From positions 3,946,501 to 4,010,500 of the forward strand of contig NZ_CP022522.1 of NCBI RefSeq assembly GCF_002850255.1: a stretch of DNA of 64,000 bases, written 5' to 3'. Shown piece after piece: positions 8,940-15,892 of the stretch. Within the stretch, counting starts at the first letter, position 1; each line of letters begins with the position of its first letter. The position numbers and the translations under genes are program-made. The DNA comes from Pseudoalteromonas sp. NC201. GTDB taxonomy: Bacteria > Pseudomonadota > Gammaproteobacteria > Enterobacterales > Alteromonadaceae. The notes under the pieces were generated by a model. The model had not been told where the DNA came from. It was given only the letters and a program-made list of their open reading frames with translations, and ran no database searches.

Positions 8940-9902
8940 TCAGCGTCTAACGAAACCCAATTCTTCCATCACCACTTTCAGCTGTGCTTCTTGTGCCTCT
9001 AGCGCCTCAATAAACTCGTGCTGTGGCTTAAATAGATTCAACCAACCGTTGCGTGCGCGTACCGCTTCCCACTCTTTGCTTTGCACCAGTTTTTGTAATC
9101 TCACGGTATATTCGTCGAGTTTTGCTTGAGGGAGATCCGGAGCCGCAAAAAAACCACGCCAGTTAACAAATTCCATGTCATAGCCTAAAGACTTCAGGGT
9201 TGGGATCTCTGGATAGTCCGCGATAGGCTCTGGCGCAGTAACAGCAAGAATGCGCGCCTGACCACTTTTTGCCATGTCGAGCGCTTCACTTAATCCGGTC
9301 GAGAGCATCTTCACTTCGCCAGACAATAAACCGGCCTTAGCTTTGCCACCGGCATCGTAAGGAATGTAACGCAGCTTACGACCATCAACGCCTGCTGCTT
9401 TTACAGCTTGTGCTGCAACGAGATGATCCATACTGCCGCGAGCAGAACCACCCGCAACGGTCACAGAGCTCGGGTTTACTTCTAGACGAGCAATCACCTC
9501 CTGCCAGCTCTTAAAAGGCGAATCATCACGCACCACGAATGCACCATAATCGGCAATTACGCTGGCAACGGGCGTTAAATCACGATAACTGTAGGGGATC
9601 TTACCCGACAATGCGCGCAGCACGATTGGCGTTGAATTAACCATCAACATATCGCCTTTTTTATTGCCCGATTCAATCAAATAAGCAATAGCACGGCCGC
9701 CACCACCGCCTGACATATTCTGAAACGATGCATTGGACTCAAGCCCTGATTTCACTAACGCCTCGCCCACAGCTCGAGCCGTGGTATCCCAGCCACCACC
9801 TGGACCACCGGGAATTAAAAAGTGGGTATCCGCTAATACCTGAGTAGACATCATTGCTACACCAGCCATTGCTAACTTGAGATGCTTTAATGCAAACTTC
9901 AT
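8940..9902 (-). CDS. tctC: Tripartite tricarboxylate transporter binding protein TctC
   Basis: A 320-aa periplasmic solute-binding protein. Residues 1-24 form a signal peptide (VLA|DTHF). The mature protein begins with FLIPGGPGGGWDTTARAVGEAL, the classic TTT/Bug-family start. Other family blocks are NMSGGGGGRAI, VTVAGGSARGSMDHLVA, IPYDAGGKAKAGLLSGEV and the C-terminal FFAAPDLPQAKLDEY. It captures a carboxylate in the periplasm and delivers it to TctA/TctB. The gene starts 12 nt after the porin gene and ends 60 nt before tctB. Confidence 0.95.
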   Translation of the reverse strand: MKFALKHLKLAMAGVAMMSTQVLADTHFLIPGGPGGGWDTTARAVGEALVKSGLESNASFQNMSGGGGGRAIAYLIESGNKKGDMLMVNSTPIVLRALSGKIPYSYRDLTPVASVIADYGAFVVRDDSPFKSWQEVIARLEVNPSSVTVAGGSARGSMDHLVAAQAVKAAGVDGRKLRYIPYDAGGKAKAGLLSGEVKMLSTGLSEALDMAKSGQARILAVTAPEPIADYPEIPTLKSLGYDMEFVNWRGFFAAPDLPQAKLDEYTVRLQKLVQSKEWEAVRARNGWLNLFKPQHEFIEALEAQEAQLKVVMEELGFVRR

Positions 9903-9914
9903 AACCTGCTCCCG

Positions 9915-11159
9915 TTAAAATAGATACTGCAAGCGTGCAGCAAAACCAAATCCTGAATCTTCGTCACCAACCAACGCAGTACTTCCAGCGCCTGAAACGT
10001 CCACATAGACAAGGTTAGCCATGAACTTTAAGCTGCTGGAGTGGTAATAGGTGCCGCCCAGTGTGTAGGCGTCGACTTGCGTGCCTTGGTTGGCGTTTTC
10101 AGCATCCATGCTGGAAATACGTGCAACCAACTCCCACGCATTTTTTACCTCTTTAGGTTGCTTAAATACCGCAGAGCCTGCGGAATATTGTTTGTGTTCA
10201 CCGGTCAGGAAATAGCTCAAAGACAAGTGATAACCCGAAATATCTCCCCCATCTAATGCAGAAGTAGGGTCTAGGGTATCTAAGTTGCGTGTGGCATATT
10301 CGGCCTCAAGCATAAAGGCGTTATGTTGATAAGCGAGTTCTAACCCGGCTTGTGACATGCTATCAAGGGCAACTACATCACCGCCTGCAGCATAATCCAC
10401 GAGGCGCACTTTGGCTTCGCGTACTTCACCGCGAGCAAGGCGATTACCCAGCGTTGCACCGCCCATATCACGGTACGAACCCCAACCACCTAAATGCAGG
10501 GTTTTACCGGGAGTGTGTTGCGACCAAGTCAAACGCCCCGAATAGGCAAGTGCCAGACGGTCATCTTGGTCACGCCCAGATGCACCAAATGCGTCGTTTT
10601 TATATACCCCTAACGCATAGCGAAAACCGGAATCTTTAAAATATTGATAAGCTGATGCGCCCCACCGAAAGTAAGGAGAAAACGTATCAGCGATGGAACT
10701 GCGCTCTATGGTATTGATGTGTTTGCTGCTAGTGAGCGCATTCAGGGTGATATCTTCTCTTAATTTACCAAACTGAAAGCGCGGGCCGTTGTTCCAACCG
10801 GTATAGCGCACTCTTACTGTGACTATCTCGGCATCGCCTTCGGCAAAATCGAGTAGTAACTTGTGTTCCCAGTCGCCTTGCTCACTCTCTACATAGGTGC
10901 GGATCCGACGCGGAAAAAAGTCGCTGGCGGCATTACCCTTATTATCGGCGCTGTATGCACCACTAAAATGGTTAAAATCGAGTTGTACACGCCCACCAAA
11001 CTCAAGGTTCAGTGATTTATTGGACTGTAATTCCTTTAATTGCGCTTCTAGCTTTGCAACCTTGCTGGCGAGTGCTTCATCTTGTTGTGCCAAAACGGGG
11101 CAAGCAGTTACTGCAATTAATGACATTGCTGCAACTGGCTTCATTATTGTTGTTCTCAT
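9915..11159 (-). CDS. OprO/OprP-like outer-membrane porin of the tct operon
   Basis: A 414-aa porin. It has a signal peptide (cleavage likely ...CPVLA|QQDE), a short periplasmic coiled coil (SKVAKLEAQLKELQS) as seen in many porins of Alteromonadales, then a beta-barrel opening with LEFGGRVQLDFNHF and ending in QYLF with the C-terminal Phe used by the BAM machinery. Overall pattern matches the phosphate-selective porin O/P superfamily, but position at the head of a tct operon suggests it admits an organic anion rather than phosphate. ATG at 11159 is used; a second ATG five codons on (11144) also gives a full signal peptide. Confidence 0.88.
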   Translation of the reverse strand: MRTTIMKPVAAMSLIAVTACPVLAQQDEALASKVAKLEAQLKELQSNKSLNLEFGGRVQLDFNHFSGAYSADNKGNAASDFFPRRIRTYVESEQGDWEHKLLLDFAEGDAEIVTVRVRYTGWNNGPRFQFGKLREDITLNALTSSKHINTIERSSIADTFSPYFRWGASAYQYFKDSGFRYALGVYKNDAFGASGRDQDDRLALAYSGRLTWSQHTPGKTLHLGGWGSYRDMGGATLGNRLARGEVREAKVRLVDYAAGGDVVALDSMSQAGLELAYQHNAFMLEAEYATRNLDTLDPTSALDGGDISGYHLSLSYFLTGEHKQYSAGSAVFKQPKEVKNAWELVARISSMDAENANQGTQVDAYTLGGTYYHSSSLKFMANLVYVDVSGAGSTALVGDEDSGFGFAARLQYLF

Positions 11160-11288
11160 TGCTCTGTACTCATTTGTCTTAAACGTATTGTGACTAGCGA
11201 CTACAACCTGCTATCAAGTACGAGCTTATTGTTAACCCTCAATTAACCATAGATTGCGGAAATAAGTTGATTAAGTTGAGTAAAACGC

Positions 11289-11326
11289 GTTTTGTGCATA
11301 AAAATCATGAGCAATATGCACAAAAC
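11289..11326. promoter_or_regulatory. Perfect 12-bp inverted repeat, candidate operator for the tct operon
   Basis: GTTTTGTGCATA (11289-11300) is mirrored exactly by TATGCACAAAAC (11315-11326) with a 14-nt spacer. It lies 130-167 bp upstream of the porin start on the minus strand. A symmetric site of this size suits a dimeric activator, and the operon's own CitB-type regulator (4534-5238) is the obvious candidate. The link is positional inference only. Confidence 0.5.
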
Positions 11327-11416
11327 CCAAAGTAGTGTGGAAATAAATAACGAGTGAAGCGAAAGTATGACTGCTGCGTTAATCAAAATATCTAAGATGT
11401 GGATGATGAATTAACC

Positions 11417-11460
11417 GAGCTTTTCTCTGAGGCTCTGGAAACGGTGAGCCTAAAAAGCTC
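11417..11460. other. Nested palindrome
   Basis: GAGCTTTT (11417-11424) pairs with AAAAGCTC (11453-11460), and inside it AGGCTC (11430-11435) pairs with GAGCCT (11446-11451). This gives a two-tier hairpin with a 10-nt loop. No T-run follows on either strand. Role unknown. Confidence 0.4.
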
Positions 11461-11592
11461 AATATAGAATAATACTTTGCCCCCTAGAATAAGCAGAAAT
11501 AAGACACACAACACACCAAAAACCATCACATTAATAAAACAATACACTCAATAAATTTAAATTTGGTGTAATTCCAACCACTTAGATCTAAA

Positions 11593-11653
11593 TAAGAATT
11601 ATTTTCAAAAAGATCGTTGACAGCCCTTCAAATCTAATTGATAATCACTATCA
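11593..11653 (+). promoter_or_regulatory. Promoter and Fur boxes of sRNA 1
   Basis: TTGACA at 11617-11622 and GATAAT at 11640-11645 are separated by exactly 17 bp. The -10 is covered by TGATAATCACTATCA (11639-11653), a 7-1-7 Fur box with one mismatch to TGATAATNATTATCA. A second Fur-like site, TAAGAATTATTTTCA, lies at 11593-11607 just upstream of the -35. This predicts strong sigma-70 transcription repressed by Fe-Fur. Confidence 0.85.
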
Positions 11654-11856
11654 ACAAGGCGAGAGTGACGGCTCAACTTGTTATCACAATAGTTTCTTGA
11701 CCCGAAACAAGGCTGGTATCCACAACTACCAAGGACGTTAGCAGGCACTTGCATTGCTCCTCGTATTTAGACGCTAACTCCACTTTTTACTTGCTACATT
11801 GCTCATATCGGTGACGGTAGATATGAAATCAAAAAGCCCTGCTCAGGGCTTTTTTT
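11652..11856 (+). ncRNA. Iron-responsive RyhB-like sRNA, copy 1
   Basis: Predicted ~205-nt transcript from about 11652 to the terminator at 11856; no open frame with a ribosome site is present. It contains a 5-bp hairpin with loop TTGACCC (11692-11708), then the core shared by all three copies: ACTTGCT followed by ACATTGCTCA (11796-11805), hairpin CATATC/GATATG (11804-11825) and the terminator. The decamer ACATTGCTCA also occurs in the target-pairing region of E. coli RyhB. This copy alone has a second seed-like stretch ACTTGCATTGCTCC (11747-11760). Promoter, Fur boxes and seed together indicate an iron-starvation sRNA that would base-pair with mRNAs, probably with Hfq. Length resembles the ~200-nt RyhB of Vibrio. 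Expression is unproven. Confidence 0.8.
11831..11856 (+). terminator. Rho-independent terminator of sRNA 1
   Basis: AGCCCT, loop GCTC, AGGGCT (11835-11850), preceded by A4 and followed by T6. The same terminator ends all three sRNA copies. Confidence 0.93.
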
Positions 11857-11915
11857 ATGCCCAAAATTTATTTTCACTTCGGTATTTCCTAGAAAAACAG
11901 CCACACTAATATTAA

Positions 11916-11975
11916 TGAGAATTATTTTCAAAAAAGTATTGACTCATTGTTAAATCTAACTGATAATCACTATCA
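11916..11975 (+). promoter_or_regulatory. Promoter and Fur boxes of sRNA 2
   Basis: TTGACT at 11939-11944 and GATAAT at 11962-11967, 17-bp spacer. Fur box TGATAATCACTATCA at 11961-11975 covers the -10; a second, TGAGAATTATTTTCA, is at 11916-11930. Layout is the same as in copies 1 and 3. Confidence 0.85.
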
Positions 11976-12250
11976 ACAAGACGGCAACGTGTTGTTTCGC
12001 CAACTCAGTTAGTAAGGTTGATAGTTGTAAAGCCCTGTCTACCTGATGTACTCACTACCTTGAGATTGGCATTAGTACTCTAGTTTGTTTCTCGACCCTG
12101 AAACACGGCTGGCCAACGTTAATGGCTTGAATGAACTTAACTCAGTCGCCCCTAAACCTGACTAAGTTTATTCTCACAATTTACTTGCTACATTGCTCAT
12201 ATCGGTGACGGTAGATATGAACGTAAAAAGCCCTGCTCAGGGCTTTTTTT
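11974..12250 (+). ncRNA. Iron-responsive RyhB-like sRNA, copy 2
   Basis: Predicted ~277-nt transcript, the longest of the three. It carries hairpin GTTTC-TCGACCCT-GAAAC (12087-12104), the shared decamer ACATTGCTCA (12190-12199), the CATATC/GATATG hairpin (12198-12219) and the shared terminator. The 5' part differs freely from copies 1 and 3, so conservation is limited to promoter, GACCC hairpin and 3' core, the pattern expected for functional RNA rather than recent duplication. No coding frame is supported. Confidence 0.8.
12225..12250 (+). terminator. Rho-independent terminator of sRNA 2
   Basis: AGCCCT-GCTC-AGGGCT at 12229-12244, preceded by an A-run and followed by a T-run. Confidence 0.93.
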
Positions 12251-12263
12251 ATGCCCAAAATTT

Positions 12264-12425
12264 ATACCAATTGAATTAATTCTCTAATCAATTTGAAGGG
12301 TGAAATAGCATATTAGCTTCGTTAAAAATTTCTCATTTAGAACAACTAAATAGCAAAATTTTTGCCTTGCTACTAAAGCTATTTCCCTGCTTCAAGATAG
12401 ATCATTTACTTAATACAACTGGTAT
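12264..12425. repeat. MITE-like long hairpin element, 162 bp
   Basis: ATACCAATTGAATTAA (12264-12279) is mirrored by TTAATACAACTGGTAT (12410-12425), 14 of 16 matching. The interior is also an imperfect palindrome: GAAATAGC near the left end matches GCTATTTC near the right, and AAATTTCTCATTTAG matches CTAAATAGCAAAATTT. The whole element could fold into one long stem. It sits between the terminator of sRNA 2 and the promoter of sRNA 3. ATACCAATTG-ended intergenic repeats are, from memory, common in Pseudoalteromonas. It encodes no protein. Confidence 0.7.
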
Positions 12426-12472
12426 TATATCTATTTTCAGCACTTACCGAAAAACAGCTATACAAATATTAA

Positions 12473-12532
12473 TGAGAATTATTTTCAAAAAGGTATTGAC
12501 CTAACGGCTAATCTAATTGATAATCAATATCA
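12473..12532 (+). promoter_or_regulatory. Promoter and Fur boxes of sRNA 3
   Basis: TTGACC at 12496-12501 and GATAAT at 12519-12524, again a 17-bp spacer. Fur boxes TGATAATCAATATCA (12518-12532) and TGAGAATTATTTTCA (12473-12487). Confidence 0.85.
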
Positions 12533-12694
12533 ACAAGAGGACATACTCTTGCTGATTCGACCCTGAATCGTGTTGTCGGTGATGTGCTACAACGCCCCTT
12601 GATGTGTATCACTGGCAACCACTTTTTACTTGCTACATTGCTCATATCGGTGACGGTAGATATGAATCAAAAAGCCCTGCTCAGGGCTTTTTTT
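12531..12694 (+). ncRNA. Iron-responsive RyhB-like sRNA, copy 3
   Basis: Predicted ~164-nt transcript, the shortest. The hairpin here is GATTC-GACCCT-GAATC (12554-12569): both stem strands have changed relative to GTTTC/GAAAC of copies 1 and 2, so pairing is kept. Then ACATTGCTCA (12635-12644), CATATC/GATATG hairpin (12643-12664) and the shared terminator. A long open frame starting at 12584 runs through this RNA into the diguanylate cyclase, but the terminator and the lack of a ribosome site argue against translation from there. Confidence 0.8.
12669..12694 (+). terminator. Rho-independent terminator of sRNA 3
   Basis: AGCCCT-GCTC-AGGGCT at 12673-12688, A-run before, T-run after. Read-through would enter the diguanylate cyclase gene about 100 bp downstream. 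Confidence 0.93.
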
Positions 12695-12796
12695 ATGCCT
12701 ACATTTTCTATCAGCGTTTGTTCAGCTGTAATGTCGTGTAATCGTTTTCTTTTACTAGAATCCGTATCATTCTATTTTTCCAAAAATAACAATAAT

Positions 12797-14206
12797 ATGA
12801 ACGCTCGACGCTACCGTTATAACATGTTGTTAAGCCTGCTGCTGCTGGTAGGGTTTATTTTCACCAGCTGGATAAGTATCGAGCATGCTAAACAATCGTT
12901 GTATAAAGGGGTGAGCGATGATGCTCTGCCACTCACCAGCCATCTGATTGATTTAGATATACAAAAACGGCTTCAAGCTCCAATTATTGTTTCTCAGCAA
13001 ATGGCAAATAACGTCTTTATTAAACGTTGGCTAACGTCTTCACAGCAAGACCCTGCGCTTATTTTCACCTACTTAGAAGATACTCGAGTATTACATCACG
13101 CAAAAACGAGCTTTTTAGTGGATGACAAGAACCTCACTTATTACCACTTTGATGGTAACACCCAGCAGTTAGACATCCGTGCCAAACAAAATGATTGGTA
13201 CCGAGAAAGCCTGCATAGCGATGCTGACTATGCGCTCAATGTTGATATAGACCCAAGAGATAACAACGAAGCCATTGTTTACGTCAATCATAAAATAAGG
13301 CAAAACAACGATGTAATTGGCGTTGTTGGGGTTGGCATCTTATTGGCTGATTTACATAATTTAATCGAACAATACGAAGCCAGCTACGCACGCAAACTGT
13401 ACTTTATTGACCACAAAGGCAGGCTATTATTTTTTAACGATCAGACCCTATCTGGCACCAGTATTCATGATCGTTTTCCAACCCAAGCAACGGCGCTGCT
13501 CAATCAATCCGAATATCAATTTCGGTTGGAAACTGACGACCATGCCGAGTTTGTTCATTCGCGCTATTTGGACTCTATAGGCTGGTATTTAATTGTTGAA
13601 CAAACAATAGATAAATCAAGTGGAATAAGCGACATACTCACAACCAATTTATGGGTAGGGAGCCTAGTCACCCTATTAATATTAGCCGTAGCGCAGTTGA
13701 CGTTTAATCACTATCAAAAACGCTTAGAAAAAATGGCGAAGTACGACAAACTCACCGATACCTTTAATCGCCAAGCCTTTGAGCCACAGCTTCAGCACCA
13801 TTTAGCGAAAGCGCGTACCCAATCAACCCCAGTAGTGATGCTGATGATGGACATTGACCACTTCAAACAAGTGAACGACCAACATGGCCATGTGGTAGGC
13901 GACAGAGTGCTGCAATGCTTCTCGAACGTATGTAAACGCCAGATAGAAAACAACGGTTTGTTGTGTCGCTGGGGAGGTGAAGAATTTATGGTATTGCTAC
14001 CCAAAGCGACGTTAGAACAAGGAATTGCGATTGCTGAGAAGATCCATGTTGCTCTAGAGCAGGCGGAATGTGAGGTCAAAGTGACTGTCAGTATTGGCGT
14101 TGCACAATACCATATTGATGAATCAGAAGATGGTTTTATAAAGCGCGCCGATGCCGCGCTCTATCGTGCCAAACAAGGCCGGAATCAAACCAAATTCGCT
14201 GCTTAG
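12797..14206 (+). CDS. Membrane diguanylate cyclase with periplasmic sensor domain
   Basis: From the ATG at 12797 the product is 469 aa. The longer frame from 12584 is rejected because it overlaps sRNA 3 and its terminator. TM1 is LLSLLLLVGFIFTSWI (about residues 9-25), followed by a Cache-like periplasmic domain of ~270 residues and TM2 near residues 287-305. The GGDEF domain has DKLTDTFNR at its start and an intact active-site loop GGEEF (393-397), so it should convert two GTP to cyclic-di-GMP. The product favours biofilm over motility in related bacteria. No Shine-Dalgarno sequence is obvious before 12797, so the start is uncertain. Its stop codon overlaps that of the convergent GTPase gene. 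Confidence 0.88.
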   Translation: MNARRYRYNMLLSLLLLVGFIFTSWISIEHAKQSLYKGVSDDALPLTSHLIDLDIQKRLQAPIIVSQQMANNVFIKRWLTSSQQDPALIFTYLEDTRVLHHAKTSFLVDDKNLTYYHFDGNTQQLDIRAKQNDWYRESLHSDADYALNVDIDPRDNNEAIVYVNHKIRQNNDVIGVVGVGILLADLHNLIEQYEASYARKLYFIDHKGRLLFFNDQTLSGTSIHDRFPTQATALLNQSEYQFRLETDDHAEFVHSRYLDSIGWYLIVEQTIDKSSGISDILTTNLWVGSLVTLLILAVAQLTFNHYQKRLEKMAKYDKLTDTFNRQAFEPQLQHHLAKARTQSTPVVMLMMDIDHFKQVNDQHGHVVGDRVLQCFSNVCKRQIENNGLLCRWGGEEFMVLLPKATLEQGIAIAEKIHVALEQAECEVKVTVSIGVAQYHIDESEDGFIKRADAALYRAKQGRNQTKFAA

Positions 14207-15147
14207 CGGCGATTCTTACGCGCTCTTGCGCGGCGCTGACGTTTTTCATCTTCACGCGCAGCCTTTTTGGCCTCAGCTTGTGCTCGTAACTCAGCAACCA
14301 TTTCTTCTTCCGACTCTCGCATTTCCGGCGTTTCCATCGTGATCTGCCCGATAACAGCATCGCGCAGTTCGTTGATTAAAATCTCCGACATCTTATGCGT
14401 ATCGACCTGATTGCCGCCCTTTACACAACCACGCTTGCGGCCAGCCATCTCGATAAATGTCCAGTCACAGTCCGGTAATTCGTCGAGCTTGTAACGTGCT
14501 TTTAAAAGCTCTGGATATGCACCTAGCAGATATTCAGCGGTGTAACTCGCCACTTCTTCATAATTGATAGCAGTATCGCGAATAGCACCCGTTGCCGCCA
14601 AACGATAGCCCGAGTTTTCGTTCTCAACCTTTGGCCACAACATACCCGGCGTATCGTAAAGCATAATGCCGTCTTCAAGCTTAATACGCTGTTGCGCTTT
14701 AGTTACCGCTGGTTCATTACCTGTTTTTGCAACAATTCTGCCAGCAAGTGTATTGATAAGTGTCGATTTACCCACATTTGGAATACCCATGATCATGGCT
14801 TTTAGCTGCTTATCTTGACCCACTTTATGAGGTGCAAGCTTTTTGCAAAGCGCATTAATACGCTGTACTTCATTCGCCTTATCATGACCAAACGCCAGCG
14901 CTTTTACACCGCTCTCACGTTCAAAATACTCCATCCACTGCTTGGTCAGTTCAGGATCGGCAAGGTCCGCTTTATTCATGATTTTGATAACAGGCTTGTC
15001 ACCACGTAACTGCCCTACCATCGGGTTTTCGCTACTGTATGGAATACGAGCATCCAGCACTTCAATAATGACATCCATCTGCGGCATGATCTCTTTGATC
15101 TCATTGCGCGCTTTATTCATATGCCCTGGGAACCACTGTATTGCCAT
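14203..15147 (-). CDS. ylqF: Ribosome biogenesis GTPase YlqF/RbgA
   Basis: A 314-aa circularly permuted GTPase. The ATG at 15147 (MAIQWFPGHMNKA, the canonical family start) is preceded by AGGTGG at good spacing, so the GTG three codons upstream is not used. G-motifs come in permuted order: G4 IMNKADL near residue 60, G1 GIPNVGKSTLI near 120, G3 DTPG near 170. The C-terminal ANTAR-like RNA-binding region follows, and the last ~30 residues are very rich in Arg, Lys and Ala. In Bacillus, RbgA acts late in 50S assembly; the proteobacterial homologue is taken to act similarly. It stands alone on the minus strand. Confidence 0.93.
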   Translation of the reverse strand: MAIQWFPGHMNKARNEIKEIMPQMDVIIEVLDARIPYSSENPMVGQLRGDKPVIKIMNKADLADPELTKQWMEYFERESGVKALAFGHDKANEVQRINALCKKLAPHKVGQDKQLKAMIMGIPNVGKSTLINTLAGRIVAKTGNEPAVTKAQQRIKLEDGIMLYDTPGMLWPKVENENSGYRLAATGAIRDTAINYEEVASYTAEYLLGAYPELLKARYKLDELPDCDWTFIEMAGRKRGCVKGGNQVDTHKMSEILINELRDAVIGQITMETPEMRESEEEMVAELRAQAEAKKAAREDEKRQRRARARKNRR

Positions 15148-15845
15148 TATAACCACCTGTATTAATTAACTTTAAAAGCTCATATGTTGAACACCTTGCC
15201 AAGCTCACACCTACCATCGCGCCATTCGTACGAAGCAAGAGATAAGTAAAGGATACAACATAGGGTACTAAACGCTTTTAATACAGCAGCAGTACCTCAT
15301 CACTAAGTTGGTTATTCTACTATAAATTGACAGGATTGGGTTAATGGCTATGAATTCTGTTTAATTCACGTATCACTCTCAAAATACTTATCTATGTATC
15401 GCTGCTATGAGTAAAGTCAGCCCGTCCTCCTGACCGGGTTTTGGCGCCCATCAATCACACCCAGAAAGTATAACTTCTCGGCGGGTGCCTCCCACAAACC
15501 TATTTGCACTGCGAATTAGGAGGCTATGCTGATAGTTTTTGTAACCCTTGCAAACAGCTTCATTGCTGATGGCTTTGTGAACAGCTAACAGGCGACTTAT
15601 TCCCCCTCCATCAAACCTTTCATGGGTGGCAACTGTCTACCCGAGAATATTGGAAAAGTGGACTTCATCAAACATCTACACTTAATTGCAGATATGGGAG
15701 ATATGGAAATCACTGATATGACCAGCTTGGTTTCTAAAGCAATAAAATAACAATTAAATTGAACTCGGAACATAGAGTTAGCTTACAGACAGATTCACGA
15801 GGCATTTTGTTAGACGTTAGCAGCGCAGTGGAGAATATACTCGCC
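15148..15845. other. ~700-bp gene-poor stretch, possible gene remnants
   Basis: No convincing gene. A 42-codon frame on the plus strand (15622-15750) looks protein-like near its end (GKVDFIKHLHLIADMGD) but has no ribosome site. A 20-codon frame starts at 15526, 2 nt after a perfect AGGAGG (15518-15523). GCCTCC (15487-15492) could pair with GGAGGC (15519-15524) and mask it. Both may be remnants of a decayed gene. Confidence 0.35.
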
Positions 15846-15882
15846 TTGAATAATCCACTCAAAAGTTGAGTGGATTATTCAA
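15846..15882. terminator. Strong hairpin terminator after the chemoreceptor gene
   Basis: A perfect 17-bp stem: 15846-15862 (TTGAATAATCCACTCAA) against 15866-15882, with a 3-nt loop. It lies 10 bp beyond the stop of the minus-strand chemoreceptor. Confidence 0.7.
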
Positions 15883-15892
15883 ACTCAAGAAC

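Larger units (their letters stand above)
11160..11592. other. Promoter region of the tct operon; non-coding
   Basis: About 430 bases without a supported gene. It holds the 12-bp dyad at 11289-11326 and a nested palindrome at 11417-11460, then an AT-rich stretch leading into the first small-RNA promoter. No convincing protein frame was found on either strand. Confidence 0.6.

Noticed and set aside
11307..11317. TGAGCAATAT as a target of the neighbouring sRNA seed
   Set aside because: It has one mismatch to the decamer complement, lies inside the 12-bp dyad, and is on the strand opposite to the tct transcript.
11593..12694. CRISPR-like array, because of three regular repeats
   Set aside because: Repeat units are ~300-550 bp apart, contain promoters and terminators, and lack short uniform repeats and spacers.
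12584..12796. N-terminal extension of the diguanylate cyclase frame
   Set aside because: It runs through sRNA 3 and its terminator, has no ribosome site, and does not look like a signal or membrane leader.
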